Assembly: GCA_003427395.1 (NCBI GenBank)
Contig: BFEA01000249.1
Coordinates: forward strand, 1,571,095 to 1,603,817
DNA: 32,723 bases
Direction: 5' to 3'
From: Chara braunii
Taxonomy: Eukaryota > Streptophyta > Charophyceae > Charales > Characeae
Part shown: one piece after another, positions 10,600 to 20,890 of the stretch
How positions within the stretch are numbered: position 1 is the stretch's first letter
How the letters are laid out: the number at the start of each line of letters is the position of its first letter
Position numbers and translations under genes: made by a program
Notes under the pieces: model-generated
What the model saw: the letters and a program-made list of their open reading frames with translations, nothing else
Told to the model about the DNA's origin: nothing
Databases searched by the model: none

Positions 10600-12493
10600 C
10601 CTGCCTATACTTTGGACAAAATTTTATTACGTGAGCTGGGTCACCACAAAACACGCACTGGCCCATGTTCACGTGTTCCTGCCATAAATGCTGGTCCAAG
10701 CCCAAGTCTTCCCAGGGCCTGCCCTGTGGCAAGCCTGGGTGCCATCCTCCTTGAGGTGCCCCTCCACCTTTCGCTGTGGGGACCGATTACCGTGGCGATT
10801 TGACAGGGGACCTTGACCCCTACCTCCCGCTTGGCGGTTTCTTTGGCCGCCAACCCCTTGTGCACCCGGTCCTCGGCCTCCCATGGCCTGGCCCCTTTGG
10901 CCCTGGCCTCCTCCTCTACCTTGCGGCCTCCCTCCAGCCGCGACAACAACATAAGACCTCCCCTGTCCCACACTACTGTCCTCCTCCTTTAGGCCCCACT
11001 CAATCTGACTATTCGGGACCTCATCAGTACCACCTTCCTCTAAGGTAAGGATCATGTGATCCTTGGCCCTCACTTGGCTTGAGATGGTACGACCCTTCCA
11101 CCTTTTCCCCTTATCCAAGTCCTTGTGCTAGAAGGTGGTAACTGACATAGACTTTGACTCATACAGGACGACTTCTCTACTTAGCGCATCATAGGTGATG
11201 CCGGCCTGTTCAGTCTTATCAAAGAAATGCCCACGCAGGGCCTCTGGCATGGCACGATAAAATAGCTGGACCAACTGGGTCTCAGTGACCCCATGATCCG
11301 GGGCGGCTACCAAGTCGTCCATGGTACCTTTGAGTGCCCTTGCACTCCTCCACTGTCGCGAGTGGATTGTTTGCAGCTTGTCAGAGGCTCTAATGCCTCT
11401 TGTTGGGTCAGCGAATCGCTCCTTCAGGAGCTCGAGGAATTGAGGAAGGGGGGTAACTTTGGAGTAAGCAACCAGGTTGTTTTCACAATCGGCTGCGCAC
11501 GCGAGGGACCTAGCGAAACTTGCCGCTTCATCCTTGAGGGCCTAGAAGGCCACGAGGATCTGCTCCTCTGTTAGGATGTTAAATATAACTATTGACACTG
11601 GCTTCCCAGTTGTCAAAGTTTTCTTCCTTCTTCCCCCCGTATGCATCTGGAAACTTAAGTTTAACTGGATCCTTACGGGGTCTGGCCCCTCCCTCTACAG
11701 CGGCTATGGCTTTGGCACCCTCAATGGCGCCTTCACAGAACTTCCCCACGCTATCTCTCAATCTCCCAACTTCCCCTTCAACATGGGTAACCATATCGCG
11801 CGCAAAATCCCTAAATCTCGACCGCATGACACCCAGGGCTACCTCCTGACTCCAACTGGCCTGGCGCTCCTCCGTCCAGGCTGCACTCAACACTTCCAGG
11901 TAACCCAACATCTTATCCATCTTGGCAGAAATATCTGTCTGTGCTCCCACTTCTCGCATACAATCCTGCACTTTCGCCACTTCCGCGGTCAACCTATTAA
12001 CTTCCTCCCTCCTCTTCTTCTTCTCTCTCTTCATCCTCAGCTTCCATTCCAATTTCTTCTCCTCTTCTCTTTCCCTTCGTTCCAAAGGGTCTTCCATCGC
12101 TGCTAGCTCGCTGGCCAGTGCATCCCTCTCGTCCTTTGGGACATAGAACTCTGCCTCCTCATCTTCCCCCAACGCTAAATTAGCGATTCACTCACTTATT
12201 TTTTTCTCCATCTCTGCTTTTTCTTTCATCGCACCACTGCTCTCTGCTTCTTTTCCCTTTCGTTTTCTCTCCTCTTCTGCTTCTGCTGCCGCTTCTTCTT
12301 CAACAGCCTTCTTCTTCTCCATCTCCTCCTCCAACTCCTTCATCTTTGCCACCTGCTCCTCTGCGATAGCCTTCAACTTCGCTTGCTTCAGGAGCTCCTT
12401 CCTCTCTCTATTTTCTTTCACTATGGCGGCCATCTTCTCTTGCTGCTCCTGGGTGTAGGGGCTAGTACTCGTCCCACCGCGGGTCTCAACCAT
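10600..12493 (-). pseudogene. Gag of element B (acidic coiled coil, capsid, CCHC knuckle), broken
   Basis: Start chosen at the ATG at 12493 (MVETRGGTSTSPYTQEQQ). The first 170 or so residues are Lys/Glu-rich and predicted coiled coil. The capsid region begins near DPVKLKFPDAYGGKKEENF. A Gly/Arg-rich stretch precedes a zinc knuckle CVFCGDPAHVIKFC (CX2CX4HX4C, 10616-10657). Lesions: TGA at 12188-12190, a frameshift near 11579, TAG at 11542-11544 in AFQALKDEA, TAG at 11128-11130, and a frameshift near 10680 before the knuckle. Gag forms the particle and binds element RNA. Confidence 0.87.
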
Positions 12494-12693
12494 GGTGATA
12501 GGTGCACAACCAAGTGGCGGTTCCAAACCTCACCACGTTGACTCTAACCCCTGACTGACAGACCTACTAACTCAATCTAAGGACTCACAGAATCCTGACA
12601 GGGATCCTGTCAACTATGGTCTCTAGCCTAGACCTATGCTATAGCTGTCACTACTAGACCTATTGCTGATCAGGAGGCATTTAAGGAGATCCC

Positions 12694-12737
12694 CCAAACT
12701 CCGCAAGAATTCTTTAACGTCGCAGACAGGACGACGT
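12694..12737 (-). other. Leader block conserved with element C, coding-like
   Basis: On the minus strand it reads RPVCDVKEFLRSLG, against RPDCDVKEFLRTLG from 25365-25408 in element C. Most base differences between the two are synonymous (GAC/GAT, TTG/CTG, CGG/AGG, TTG/CTC), which looks like protein-level constraint in a region normally called untranslated. It may be a short upstream coding segment or a remnant of a longer leader protein. Confidence 0.45.
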
Positions 12738-12755
12738 GATCAGCTTTGGTCTGGC

Positions 12756-13030
12756 CTGTTGCATCAGCCCACAACTCAGCCTTTCGGGCCTACCATGCCA
12801 CACCGAGCAGCCCGCTGGTCGGTACTGGTCCTTGGGAGGGTTTGACCTTCGGGATAGTCGAGTTGTCAGACACGGCCTTTAGCCTTACTAGTTCTGGCAA
12901 GGGTTTGGGTCAACAAGGCCCTCAACACTTAAGACTGCCTGTTGTGTCAGCCCACGTCTCCGCTGTTCAAGCCCACCGTGTCACACCCAATCCGAGCCCC
13001 GCCGGTCAGCACCGGTCCTTGGGAGGGTTA
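12756..13030. repeat. Diverged tandem duplication in the element B leader
   Basis: CTGTTG(CA/TG)TCAGCCCAC begins at 12756 and again at 12939, and GGTCCTTGGGAGGGTT ends both units (12840 and 13027). The offset is about 183-187 bp and the copies are clearly diverged. Confidence 0.75.
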
Positions 13031-13253
13031 GGCCTCCGGGAGAGTGAGATTAGACACGGTATCAGCTCTACTAAGTCAGATAGGGGTTTCGTCATACAGT
13101 TCCTATCCTTCATCCACAGAGTACTATCACCTAGGACAGAAGAGACTCGATGCAGAAAGAATAGACAGGCAGACTGTACTCAGCAAGTACCAAGGGGTAT
13201 GTGCACATCCATAGGGCAAGGGGTAGGCTAAGGGCTTGGCGAGATGTTACCAA

Positions 13254-13935
13254 NNNNNNNNNNNNNNNNNNNNNNNNNNNNNNNNNNNNNNNNNNNNNNN
13301 NNNNNNNNNNNNNNNNNNNNNNNNNNNNNNNNNNNNNNNNNNNNNNNNNNNNNNNNNNNNNNNNNNNNNNNNNNNNNNNNNNNNNNNNNNNNNNNNNNNN
13401 NNNNNNNNNNNNNNNNNNNNNNNNNNNNNNNNNNNNNNNNNNNNNNNNNNNNNNNNNNNNNNNNNNNNNNNNNNNNNNNNNNNNNNNNNNNNNNNNNNNN
13501 NNNNNNNNNNNNNNNNNNNNNNNNNNNNNNNNNNNNNNNNNNNNNNNNNNNNNNNNNNNNNNNNNNNNNNNNNNNNNNNNNNNNNNNNNNNNNNNNNNNN
13601 NNNNNNNNNNNNNNNNNNNNNNNNNNNNNNNNNNNNNNNNNNNNNNNNNNNNNNNNNNNNNNNNNNNNNNNNNNNNNNNNNNNNNNNNNNNNNNNNNNNN
13701 NNNNNNNNNNNNNNNNNNNNNNNNNNNNNNNNNNNNNNNNNNNNNNNNNNNNNNNNNNNNNNNNNNNNNNNNNNNNNNNNNNNNNNNNNNNNNNNNNNNN
13801 NNNNNNNNNNNNNNNNNNNNNNNNNNNNNNNNNNNNNNNNNNNNNNNNNNNNNNNNNNNNNNNNNNNNNNNNNNNNNNNNNNNNNNNNNNNNNNNNNNNN
13901 NNNNNNNNNNNNNNNNNNNNNNNNNNNNNNNNNNN
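13254..13935. other. Assembly gap of 682 N
   Basis: The gap ends directly on a CT microsatellite, the likely cause of the break. True length unknown. Frames drawn through the gap are artefacts. A further single N is at 27000. Confidence 0.98.
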
Positions 13936-13978
<43 letters not shown>

Positions 13979-13983
13979 TCTTC
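13936..13983. repeat. CT microsatellite bordering the gap
   Basis: TC dinucleotide tract with one interruption, passing into TTC repeats. It lies in the element B leader, close to the primer site. Confidence 0.9.
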
Positions 13984-14116
13984 TTCGTCGTGGTCTTCTT
14001 GCAGGTGCGCGGCGGCTTCTTCAACCTCAGGTCCGCTATGGCGGACTTCTACCTTCGGCGGCCACCTCTGCTATGGCGCGTCAGCCCCTGCACACGACGG
14101 CGCGCATGGAATAGCG

Positions 14117-14135
14117 GGTACCAGCTCTGATACCA
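14117..14135 (-). other. Primer binding site of element B (initiator tRNA-Met)
   Basis: Minus-strand TGGTATCAGAGCTGG starts one base inside the LTR end. TGGTATCAGAGC is complementary to the 3' end (GCTCTGATACCA) of plant initiator tRNA-Met, the usual minus-strand primer of plant LTR elements. Confidence 0.92.
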
Positions 14136-14136
14136 A

Positions 14137-14992
14137 TGCAATCAGACTCGTTCTCAAACACACTTTTCATGCATGTAAACAGCAACGCAGCAAACTGGTG
14201 ACATGCGCCCACACAAAACCCAGAGATATGGCTTCCATATACGAGTTCACTCCCAACTGGCTATGGCGACTTCAGCGCCCAAACAACTCACTGTTCACAC
14301 ACACCTGATCACCCTGGATATCCCACATGCATCACTCTGAACACTCGAACACCCACACACACACTTCCTACTAATACAGCTATGGCAGCTATAGCTGCCT
14401 CTACCCTATCGCTATGCTAACTCCTCCTCTCTCGCCCACTGCGTCCTCCGGGCTCATCTGCAGACCTCCTTGCACAAGTCGCTGTGGCAGCGCTTCCGCA
14501 TGGCTCGCGCAGGAATGAATGAATGGCTGGGCGCTGCCTCTTAATTTATACTTCAGAAACTCGTTGGTCTGCCCTTTGCCATCGTCCCATGGTGCTCAGT
14601 CCCCCGTGGTACTTGCTGGACCGGACTGGGACTGACTGGACCTTACCGCTGACTGACTGTGGACTCACTGCTATCCTACCGACGTCGTACTGCTATTGCA
14701 CTGCAGTTTAGTACACCACTTGCCGCGCTACTTGACCACTTGCCCACTTGCCTACCTTCTAGAAGGACTACAGCTAAGCTTCTGGAACTCACTAAGACTT
14801 CTACGCGATAGGTCTACAGATCGAACCCCTGCTACCTATGGACCTACGACAGACCTACCAACTGTCTATGAATACATAGGTCGCAGGTTCAACTCTTGCG
14901 GTCTACACAGATACTGTACACGGGTAGGGTGAAGTCTAGGGATCGAGCCCTGGGTACTGCGTCTGCTACTGCTAAAGGTGAAAACCGTTTCA
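14137..14992 (-). repeat. 5' LTR of element B
   Basis: Runs on the minus strand from TGAAACGG (14992) to TGATTGCA (14137), with the primer site directly inside. It carries U3 promoter sequence and the TATA-like box. Ends confirmed by alignment to 6011-6867. Confidence 0.93.
14543..14550 (-). promoter_or_regulatory. TATA box of the element B LTR
   Basis: Minus-strand GTATAAATTAAGAGGCAGCGC. TATAAATT is kept in the other LTR (6408-6415) and in the element D LTR (27129-27136), with GAGGCAGCG following in all three. It lies about 440 bp into the LTR, so transcription should start near 14515-14520. Confidence 0.7.
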
Positions 14993-15908
14993 CATTCATC
15001 AGCGGGTTGATATCTATATGGGCTGGCATTGTTGACAAGTATCTTCACCATCTGGGTTCATTGCAACTGGACGAGCACGAACCTGGCCTCAAAGGGCCCT
15101 GCCTCCTGGTGTACCCAGCCCAAGGCGCAGCCTTGGGGACTGCAAGTCCGAAACGATGCCTGAACAGACAAAAATAAGACAGCAAACAAAATAAATAAAT
15201 AACTGAATGCTGTCGTAAATCAAATCCTGCCCCTAGGGGCCGCCGTGGGCCTCCAGGGAGCGCGTCAAAAGAGCGTGCGGCCTGGGGGCCCCTTAGCAAC
15301 CGTCGGGCCCCTGAAATGCGGCCCGTGTGCAGGCGCAGCATGTAACACAGGCTGTCTGCCTATGTGCAGAATGTCTACGTACGAGTGTGTACTACTGTAA
15401 CAGCTGTCAGACTGAACTTAACTCTTCAACTAACCTTACCCTGTGTTTTCATGCTGGAGCGGACGAGGCAGAAAGGCGATGCTGGAGTGTATAATCACTC
15501 TGGCTCTTTTTGTGTGCACATTATGTCCTACTCGAGATTAAAGCCTCATATGATGTGCATTTCTTGTTCTGCATGAAGTATGTTCTCCCATCCTACCGTT
15601 CTGCTCTACCTCCTCACGGTCTGCCTGGAGGTACATTGTATATTTAAGTGACTCGGTCATGTGCACTGGTAAGCCTAAGCAAGATGCTGAGGATTCTGGA
15701 GGTCAGGTGTGGGCCTGCAAACACTCTGCAATGTCTGAGTGAGATGTGGGAATGCAAAGGAAGCCGGCCATTATTGGAAATATCAAAGTTGTTATTGCCA
15801 CTATCTTCATGGTGCAGAGCCGCTAACAGTCTGTTATTGCCAAAGCATTGAGCCATATCTTGCTTGCTCACAGTTAATTTTGATGTTTGTTTTAAAATTC
15901 AAATGCAG
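14993..15908 (+). other. Likely host intron sequence upstream of the Amt-like exon
   Basis: No retroelement domain and no other exon recognised. Holds a GC-rich patch with the palindrome GCCCCTAGGGGC (15229-15240). The 3' end has a TTGCTCAC branch-like site and a T-rich run to ATGCAG. Before element B inserted, this joined the sequence ending at 6010. Confidence 0.45.
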
Positions 15909-16016
15909 GTCCTTGGTATACTATGTGTGTTGGTCTGGGTCGGCCTAGTAGGCTTCGTTATGTTCTACCTGTTGAAAACAACCGGGAAGCTGCGAGTGAG
16001 CCGGCAAGAAGAAGAG
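15909..16016 (+). CDS. Internal exon of an ammonium transporter (Amt/Mep family), partial
   Basis: Thirty-six codons. After the acceptor ending AAATGCAG (15908) the exon reads VLGILCVLVWVGLVGFVM, FYLLKTTGKLRVSRQEEE, and stops at a strong donor GAG|GTAAGA (16017). The first 22 residues make one hydrophobic helix. LRVS-x-EEE directly after the last helix is the signature of the Amt C-terminal start, normally followed by GLDxSxHG, expected on the next exon. Amt proteins are trimeric plasma-membrane channels for ammonium uptake. Phase 0 at both ends. The following residues (VRKN) depart from the family exactly at GTAAGA, supporting the donor. Other exons were not found within the window; transposons fill the surroundings. 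The call rests on motif memory over a short peptide. Confidence 0.6.
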
Positions 16017-16692
16017 GTAAGAAAAAACGACCTGCCAATCAGCTCAGGAGCAACTCGGATAATGCCCTGTGTTTTCTGTTCTTGAATCTTGAGTTAAATT
16101 CATTATGTGTCCATCCTTGCAAGTGCATGTTGTGTGGGCAATTGCGCATGTATGGCACGCGAGCGCACTGGATCCCTGCGGCGCATGCTGGAACAGGCAC
16201 CCAGACAAAGAAGGGGTTGCAGTCATGGATAAGTGATCGCCTGTGCAATGAACCTCTTAGTTCAACACCATTGAGCGCACACCATCACCACATGCATGTA
16301 TGAGATCACACGAGATTCACACTGAGGAACCAGAGAGATTAAGACCAGGTATCGCAGCTTATGGAATTCAAACAAGTTATTACAAGAGCAATAAGAGTTC
16401 CGAGTCACCAGCGCACATTAGCGCATGTCACAGGTAACCAATAACCAGCATGAACTCTCAGGTAAGTAACTCTTCCTCTCTGCTCTTCTCTCTTGTGTAA
16501 CTCCTCTCTTTTCTGGTCTTCTCTCTTGCTATATCTTCTCTCCCTACCTGCGTGCACACTCACTAACTTCTACTCAAGGAACTACTCTGAATACACCCAC
16601 CGTCAACTCTACTAACCCCTCTGGAGTCTACTACTAACAACTAGCACTAACACTTCTGCACTGGTGCAGCTATGACTGCCATCTCCCTGCCA

Positions 16693-16795
<103 letters not shown>

Positions 16796-17044
16796 GCGCA
16801 GCACTCTGCCCCTCACATCAGCCCACAAGTGCACCGACACTTCCACACTACTTGTGAATGAGCAATCTGCCCGAATGTGAGGCTGGCCAGTCCTTTTGTT
16901 GTCTTGGTTTGCACTTCAACTCGTGCCAGCCTCTGTTTCTTGAGTCCTGACTGGTTCCGGTACCACATCCCCACGGCCTGTCTGCTTCTGAATGTCAAGG
17001 CCTGGAACCTTCCCGATTTTCCATTGGACTGCTGCTGCTTGGGC

Positions 17045-17320
17045 TTTTGAGTCATGACTTTTCACTTGTGAACATGACTTTTGACTGTGGACAGTGACTC
17101 CTGCCTGTGAGTCACGATTTTTGCCTGTGATACTGCTTTTACTCGTGGGATGTGACTCTTCAATATGACTTTTCATTAGGAAACGTGACTACTGCCTTGG
17201 AGACATGACTCTTGCTTGTGAATCTGCCTTTTCACTTGTGGGATGTGACTCCTCTGAGTGGCTTTTTATTATGAGACGTGAGTCACGTGACTCTTGTCCC
17301 TGAGATATGACTGTTTGCTG
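17045..17320. repeat. Degenerate TGACT-rich short repeats
   Basis: TGACT or TGACTC recurs every 20-30 bases (CATGACTTTTCACTTGTGAA, GTGACTCCTGCCTGTGAG, GTGACTACTGCC, CATGACTCTTGCTTGTGAA and others), suggesting a diverged minisatellite. Near its end lies the perfect palindrome GAGTCACGTGACTC (17280-17293). Confidence 0.6.
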
Positions 17321-18549
17321 GGTGCCTGTTGGACCAGACTGCTGAGGTACCCGATTGTGACTTTTCTGAGTTTGACGAACTCGGCCTTTTCTTGACCTGG
17401 GCATCTGACCCTGAGATCCGAATTTGGGGTCTGAATCGTGGAAGGCCTTTCACCTGCGCCCCCTTCAAAAAATTGTTTTGTTTTTCTTTGTTCTTTTTTT
17501 TTGCGTTGAAATCATCAGCTCATGATGGGACGCACATCCTGTCCCTGGCTGGATGTAGGTCTCCTTGTCCTGATGGCTCCAGTCTTTTCTTTTTCTTTTT
17601 TGAGAACAACATTGGGTGCGGGTGTGATGGGGGTGCTGGTACGAGCAGGGACTCCCATCACATCTCCGGCCACATGATGGCTCCGTTCCATCGGTGGGGA
17701 GCTGCACCTGCTGGAAACTGGGTCCACCGTCCCAATACAAAGGAACAGTGAGCGTTTTCACGCCTGAACACTATGAAGTTATGAACATTATGACTGATGA
17801 CTGATTGTTGATGTGTCCCTGACTTCGATGGACCACCTGGCCTCCCAGGTCTGCTATTTTATTTTGCCGGGCAGTACTCCTGAAAGGCCTGTCCGCTGGT
17901 TTGTCCTCTCGGGGCTTAACTTCTGGACTGCTTCTTCCATCTTGCTTGCTGCCAGTGAGGGTCCTTGCCCCGAGGTCCAGTCCTGTGTCGGATGGAGGTC
18001 TTCGACATGATTCTGACATGGCTGGTTGTTGTCCTTACTGCTGTTTGCTCGGGGGAGATGGTATCTTTTTGAAGTGGAGGGAGTTGAGATACAGCCCCTT
18101 CCAAGTCTTCTGCGTTCTTCTCCTTGCTTCTGTCAGCCGTCTTTGAAGGCTCTACTCAGCTTCCACTTGTGTGCCACATCTTCAGACTGTTGTGACAGGC
18201 TGGGTCAAGCTGTGTGGGCGGGGCAGGTGCAGGGGGGAAAGTGGGAGGGGTGGTGGTATGGGAAACGGCAGGTCAGGCTCAGGCTGGAAGTGGGTGGGGG
18301 GGGAGGGGCGGGGACAGACTCTGGGGGTGGAGGTGGGGATTGGGGGCTCCTCGGTGGGTCTGTGACGAGGATGAAGCCGGTCTGAAGGTCCGAGACTTGG
18401 AAGTCCTCAAGGGGCCTCCTCTGCCAGGTGCGCTCCATGCTCCTCCAAGGCTTCCGTTGGATGTTGAGTCCGATATCCAATTCGCTGAACAGCCTATGAG
18501 GGTCCTGCCATATCTATCTGTACGAGTCAAGGAAGGGCGCTTTGGCCTC

Positions 18550-19649
18550 TGCAAGGAATATGAGTGTGAGCGATATACATAAAACCAAGTTGCGAAATCA
18601 CACAGCTGTCCCAGTAGTCGTGTCCCAAGCAGAGAGTAGAAATGCACCGACAAAACCATCCATATAGAATAATACAATGAAGTAATGAGCCAATGTTCAT
18701 GCCCGTAGGCCACACCAACACAGTATCCAAAGTCGCTCTGCTCTATCCGGCGCTCAGCGCCCAGCCTACTCTACCAGACTATCCTACCTACAGCTTGTTC
18801 ACGCAACAGGATCACTTCGACTCACGAAGACCAATGTACATGACTGCCAACACCATCGCCGACCTCTCTTCATGTACCAGGTACGTATCTTGTCACCCTC
18901 AATCGGACCTCGGTTACCCCACACAGCGCCTCCTTCCCTGAAGACCACCTGATCATCCGCTGTACCCCCTGGCGCCCAGCAGCCCGGCTATGGCTGCCTG
19001 CGCCCCGCTGCCCTGCAGATCCCCACTACACATCTCGCGCCCCGTCAGCGCCCTTGGCAGCAGCGCAGCATCAAGCGAGAGTGCAGCAGCACTTCCGCAT
19101 TGCCAGCGCTGGCCAGAATGCCTGGCCTGGGCTGCCTCATTCCTTTTGTGGAAGTGGCAGCCTCCTGGATGCTGCGTGTGGCCTGGCTGGAAGCTTCCAG
19201 TAGCTTCCGGTCGGGTCCCAGACCCTGCGCCCAGGCCCGAGACTACAGTTGAGGGCCTCGGCCCTTTGCAGTTAGGCACGGCCTGAGTCTCCGGACTTGG
19301 GCTGTTTGCTGCATCTGTGCAGGGCTCCCAGACAGATGCGTTGGCACTACTGCTTTTGCAAAGGCCGAAGGCCTGCTTCCCAATGTATCGTCCCTGCTTT
19401 GTGTATGTGTGCCCAGGCGCAACTGTCAAGGCCTGGGCCAACTGTATGACGCAGCAATGTGAGGCTCACGCGTCTTCCCAACCAACTGGCGTTCTGCGAG
19501 AGCCTGAATACCCACATATGGAAATGTCAAATTTTGCCTTTGACGAATATTCAGGCCCACCTTCACTTAGGGCGGGCAGTTGGCTTGCTGGGGGCCTTAG
19601 ACCAGAACAATGTGATGTCTGATAGGGCCCCTTGAGGGCTTGTTCCTCA
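18550..19649 (-). repeat. 3' LTR of element C, 1100 bp
   Basis: Minus strand TGAGGAACAAG (19649) to ATTCCTTGCA (18550). The 18550-19209 part matches 26105-26762 closely by eye, with few substitutions. The remaining 440 bp have no partner in the window. The TG and CA ends are set by the primer site of the other copy and the polypurine tract at 19650. Confidence 0.9.
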
Positions 19650-19664
19650 CATTCCATCCCCCTT
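19650..19664 (-). other. Polypurine tract of element C
   Basis: Minus-strand AAGGGGGATGGAATG immediately before the LTR start TGAGGAAC. Confidence 0.8.
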
Positions 19665-19689
19665 AGCTTCGAAAGTCCGCTGAGATGCT

Positions 19690-20122
19690 TCATACTGGTG
19701 CCTTCCCCTTCAGTTTCTTCTCATAATCTGCCATGACCTGAGGAGTCTTGACAAGTTCCTCCCTTGAAATCCATCGATCTTCCTTCGGATCTGTATGATG
19801 CCTGAAATGTACTTTGTATTCCCTCGCAGGTTTGGGAGGTCTTCCCCTGCCAGGTGGCTTGGGAACAGGAGTGTCTCTGTGATCCAGGATGTCGTCGACA
19901 TCCACGTGGCCATCCATGGTTGGGGGCAGCATAGATCTCCGTGATGGGAACTGTGCTGTCTCAGCAAAAGGTGCAAGCTTGGAGGCGTGGAAAACAGGGT
20001 AAGTGCGTAAGTGACCAGGGATACGAATGACATACGATGGACCATCCAAATCATTCCCCACTATGTCTAAGACTTCCCAGGGACCGAAATATTGAGGCAT
20101 TAGTTTCCTAGAGATGCCAAAC
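19690..20122 (-). pseudogene. GPY/F module and chromodomain of element C
   Basis: Reads ISRKLMPQYFGPWEVLDIVG, GPSYVIRIPGHL, YPVFHASKL, then a chromodomain (VDVDDILDHRD, a Pro/Gly/Arg-rich insert, REYKVHFRHH, DPKEDRWISREELV) ending KKLKGKAPV. The frame starts at a deletion junction near 20115-20125. The roughly 65-75 residues that in element A join the DDE core to the YFGPW strand, including VGDLVWVK, are missing. The chromodomain itself is intact. Confidence 0.87.
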
Positions 20123-20890
20123 TAGAGCAGATCTAGGCTTCCACCCCAGATGCAGTTGATTAGGACTGACGCCGGTGGTGTTGTGTACAACGTTGTAGTA
20201 CAGGCTGGTGATGAGAGGTAATTTCTCATCCCAGTCATCCTGGTTGGGCTTGATGTAATGCCTCAGCAGCTGCTGCACCACTCGGTTCATCTGTTCAGCC
20301 TTCCCATTTGCTTCGGGATGATTCCCATAAGTTATTTGAAGCTGGCTGCCCATCTGTTCAGCAGCCCTCTTCCACATCTTGCTTGTGAAACGTACATCTC
20401 TGTCACTGACGATCGTTTTTGGAAGTCCAAAGTCACGCACCCAGTTGTCCATGAACAACTTGATGACGTGCTCAGTCTTGGCAGTCTCTGGCATGGCGAT
20501 TAGTCTAGCGTACTTCGTGAACCTATCCGCTATGACAAAAATGTGACTCTTGCCATTCTTGCTGATCACAAGAGTATCCATGAAGTCCATGGAGATACTC
20601 TGCCCTCGGCCAGTAGGAATGTGTAGAGGCTTGAGTAACCCAAGCGGAGCTTGAGTCCGCGGCTTGTCCCGCTGACAGACCTGACTGGTCTGTACGTACT
20701 TCTTTGCATCGTCCAGCATGTTAGGCCACCAAAATCGTTGTACTAAGTTGCACTAGTCTTCTTATAGCCGAAATGTCTCGTTGCGTCGTGGCATTCTCCT
20801 AAGAACAAACTACACAAATTTTCCCTAGATGGAACAACTAATCTCTGAAACCTTGCCTTCTCAAGAAAGAGCAACCCATCCACCATCATA
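20108..20890 (-). pseudogene. Integrase of element C, frameshifted and zinc finger damaged
   Basis: Zinc finger half 1 is HDATRHFGYKKT. A one-base loss follows at SAT-stop (20743-20745); the other frame continues RFWWPNMLDDAKKYVQ. The first Cys of the CX2C pair is Ser (TSQVC, 20684-20686). The DDE residues are all present: SMDFMDT, IVSDRDVRF and HPEANGKAEQMNR. The frame ends at TAG 20108-20110 beyond a deletion. Probably inactive through loss of zinc ligand and tail. Confidence 0.88.

Larger units (their letters stand above)
12494..14116 (-). other. Leader of element B between primer site and gag
   Basis: About 1.6 kb including the N gap, long for a Ty3/gypsy leader. It holds a block shared with the element C leader (12694-12737), a diverged internal tandem duplication (12756-13030), the gap, and a CT tract. 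No long open frame is convincing on the minus strand. The leader probably carries packaging signals. Confidence 0.6.
6011..14992 (-). mobile_element. Element B: full-length Ty3/gypsy chromovirus with LTRs and target duplication
   Basis: The LTRs at 6011-6867 and 14137-14992 are directly repeated, start TG and end CA. A tRNA-iMet primer site lies inside the 5' LTR and a polypurine tract inside the 3' LTR. The flanks are CATT at 6007-6010 and 14993-14996; counting the shared terminal A this becomes ACATT, so the target duplication is 4 or 5 bp. Gag, protease, RT-RNase H, integrase and chromodomain are all present with a modest number of lesions. It is the best preserved element here, with a 682 bp sequence gap in its leader. 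Confidence 0.93.

Noticed and set aside
9911-12146. Plus-strand frames opposite Gag and protease of element B
   Set aside because: Antisense shadows of the minus-strand genes without any domain.
13131-14308. Long reading frames of about 300 residues on both strands
   Set aside because: They run through the N gap and a CT microsatellite; no real sequence supports them.
16225-16303. Next exon of the Amt-like gene after TTGCAG at 16222
   Set aside because: The peptide after it (SWISDRLCNEPL) lacks the GLDxSxHG continuation expected for the family.
18205-18480. Possible minus-strand frame with LFSELDIGLNIQRKPW and a plus-strand frame over the same bases
   Set aside because: Both look moderately protein-like, but no family is recognised, half of the sequence is G-rich simple repeat, and there are no splice or start signals to choose between them.
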